A DNA stretch of 64,000 bases from Pampus argenteus. Taxonomy: Eukaryota > Chordata > Actinopteri > Scombriformes > Stromateidae. The position numbers and the translations under genes were made by a program. The notes beneath the pieces were generated by a model. It saw only the letters and a program-made list of their open reading frames with translations, was not told the origin of the DNA and ran no database searches. How positions within the stretch are numbered: the stretch's first letter is position 1; each line of letters begins with the position of its first letter. The stretch is from NCBI GenBank assembly GCA_036937835.1, contig CM072879.1, positions 5,804,001 to 5,868,000 of the forward strand, in the 5' to 3' direction. This document shows positions 62,597-64,000 of this stretch, in pieces.

Positions 62597-64000
62597 TAGT
62601 GGTGGGCATATATTATTATTTTTTTTTTAAATCTAAATTAATCTCACTAAAATCTTGAAATTAATCTAGTTTAATCTAGATTAAAATGGCTCGTTCAGAT
62701 TGAGAAATATCTATGTACTGACCAAAAGTAAGTCGTTGAGAACGGGTTTCTTAAGCCATGGAATGCATTAGAACAGGAGCCAAAATCAGTTTGCAAAATG
62801 CATCACTGACTGCTTGAGAAAGCTGTTCTACTTTGATACTTGGTGATGAAAAAAAACAACATATTCAAGTTAGACGACTTGAAGAACTGTTTACAGTCAG
62901 TAGCTTTGTGTTAATGAGTGCAAGCTCCTCTTCCCCTTCTTCCAACAGTCACTCAGGCAGACCAGCTTGTTCACATTTTCTGGTGACAAACTAGATCTCC
63001 TCTTCTGCACAACATGGCCAGTTGTGGCAGGAGTCCCCAATTATTTACGGGCAATGTGGGACATCTTACCATAAACAGCAGTGTCCTCCGACCACCACTT
63101 CAGTGGACACTGATCTAGGCTGGCACTGGGCTCTACCTTGTACCTCTCCACAGTATTGTCAGGTAGTGTTTCTTCACGCTTCTGCAAAGTGATGCTCCTC
63201 TGTTTTCATCACACCTAACGGACAGACAAAGTACATCAGAATAAGTTAATTTCTAGTAGTAAACCCGTAGCAATCAAGAAGCAAACAGAATGTGTTGATA
63301 ATTTGTGATGTCGTCGCAATTACAGGCTAAGCAATTGCTAAATAATGTCTTTTAAAATGGCATAACGTTACTTACCTGGCGAAGGAGTGAAGTTCCCAGC
63401 TGGCATCAATGCTGTGCACAGTAACGCCGAGGTAGGTGACGTTGTTTACAGATGTCCAATGGTTCCCCGTCAGTGCAACACACTTGGCCTCTACCATCTT
63501 TGTGTCCTTTGCGGCTTTCTCTGCGGTGTATTGGTCATGTATTCTCCTAACGATAGTTCGCCTCACAGGTAGTTTATAAGATGCGTCACCTGTGGCCGCC
63601 TGAAGAACATGCTCAAGCCCTTCGTCCTCAACCGTGCTAATGGATCGGCAGCTAGTGGCGATCCACTGGGCGAGAAGATTAGTTAGTGTCTCTGATAAAG
63701 CTGTGCTGACAGGCTTGCCTCGGGTGCATTCAAACAAAGAAGTTTGGCGGCTACTCTTTGTCGGCGTTTTATCAGTGCTTGAACCGGCATCCGCAGCATT
63801 AGCAAAGGGATGCTTTGCGTCCAGGTGGTATTTGAGACTGGAAGAACTCCTACAGTAAACCTTAGTCTTGTCGATGCCACCATCGGGAAGCTTTTTAAAA
63901 ATGAATTTTCCCTGAAGCAAGCCTTGCGCCTTCGTGGCTGCATCCATGATAGACTATCACGTTTGGTGTGGTTATTCGCAGGTAGAGGTTCGAAAACTAG
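62597..64000 (-). mobile_element. hAT transposon, decayed, cut by the window edge
   Basis: The left (3') end is TAGTGGTGGGC, the same terminal sequence as the short element at 54,520. The adjacent 120 bases also match that element's right end. The element continues to and beyond position 64,000; its 5' end is not in the window. It carries parts of a transposase gene with the central catalytic part missing. Confidence 0.85.
63376..63947 (-). pseudogene. hAT transposase N-terminal exon with broken BED finger
   Basis: An open frame of 191 codons starts MDAATKAQGLLQGKF. It includes the second half of a BED zinc finger (SSSSLKYHLDAKHPF); the first C-x2-C pair is reduced to KVYC. The conserved hAT segment with KMVEAKCVALTGNHWTS and YLGVTVHSI follows. 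The frame leads into a GCCAG-GTAAGT donor, suggesting an intron. Further left, 62,900-63,200 has stop-containing remnants of the C-terminal dimerisation region (ERYKVEPSASLDQCPLKWW; RRSSLSPENVNKLVCL). The large catalytic middle is absent. The related short element at 54,520 keeps KVVCTLC, so the finger here was shortened by a deletion. It is not expected to be active. Confidence 0.85.

Overview
The window looks like teleost fish nuclear DNA. It is AT-rich and intron-containing. It carries fish-type Tc1-like, pogo-like and hAT transposon remnants, a typical fish SINE tail and many long AG, CA and TA microsatellites. There is no sign of bacterial or organellar gene organisation, and no CRISPR array, rRNA or intact tRNA gene was seen. 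All assignments come from reading the sequence; no database search was run.

Layout. (1) 1-12,338 is most likely the first intron of khdrbs3, which is read leftward. Its first coding exon is at 12,339-12,429, with a GC-rich promoter near 12,840-12,960. (2) 13,070-28,100 is largely non-coding, with SINE pieces. It also holds one GC-rich minus-strand stretch at 24,825-25,104 that looks like a terminal coding exon and has an in-frame stop. (3) 28,134-28,324 is a strong promoter-like block: a GC box, an RFX-type X-box and a CRE touching the X-box, followed by a splice donor. A chain of possible untranslated exons follows (29,019-29,510 and 31,810-31,888). (4) 32,200-62,100 is a cluster of alpha-2,3-sialyltransferase genes resembling st3gal1. 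It contains a broken relic (32.2-35.0 kb, +), gene A (39,415-42,735, +), gene B (48,599-52,505, +) and gene C (57,522-61,198, -). (5) From 62,597 to the right edge lies a decayed hAT transposon on the minus strand.

The three complete sialyltransferase genes have identical exon lengths (240, 197, 168, 40, 120 and 168 coding bases). Each predicts a 310-residue type II Golgi enzyme with sialylmotifs L, S, III and VS intact. By family knowledge they transfer sialic acid from CMP-Neu5Ac to Gal-beta1,3-GalNAc ends of O-glycans in the Golgi lumen. Their flanks are also duplicated, so the cluster grew by roughly 10-kb tandem duplication plus an inverted copy. Transposons entered afterwards or between rounds; two insertions can be timed against paralogous empty sites. 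Neighbouring khdrbs3 and st3gal1 agrees with the known vertebrate order ST3GAL1-ZFAT-KHDRBS3, although no zfat coding exon was recognised here.

The features most worth checking are a GC-AG intron in gene C, a loss of the pyrimidine tract in front of the 40-base micro-exon in gene B, mosaic similarity among the three copies, the unexplained X-box/CRE promoter, and the possible minus-strand exon at 25 kb.
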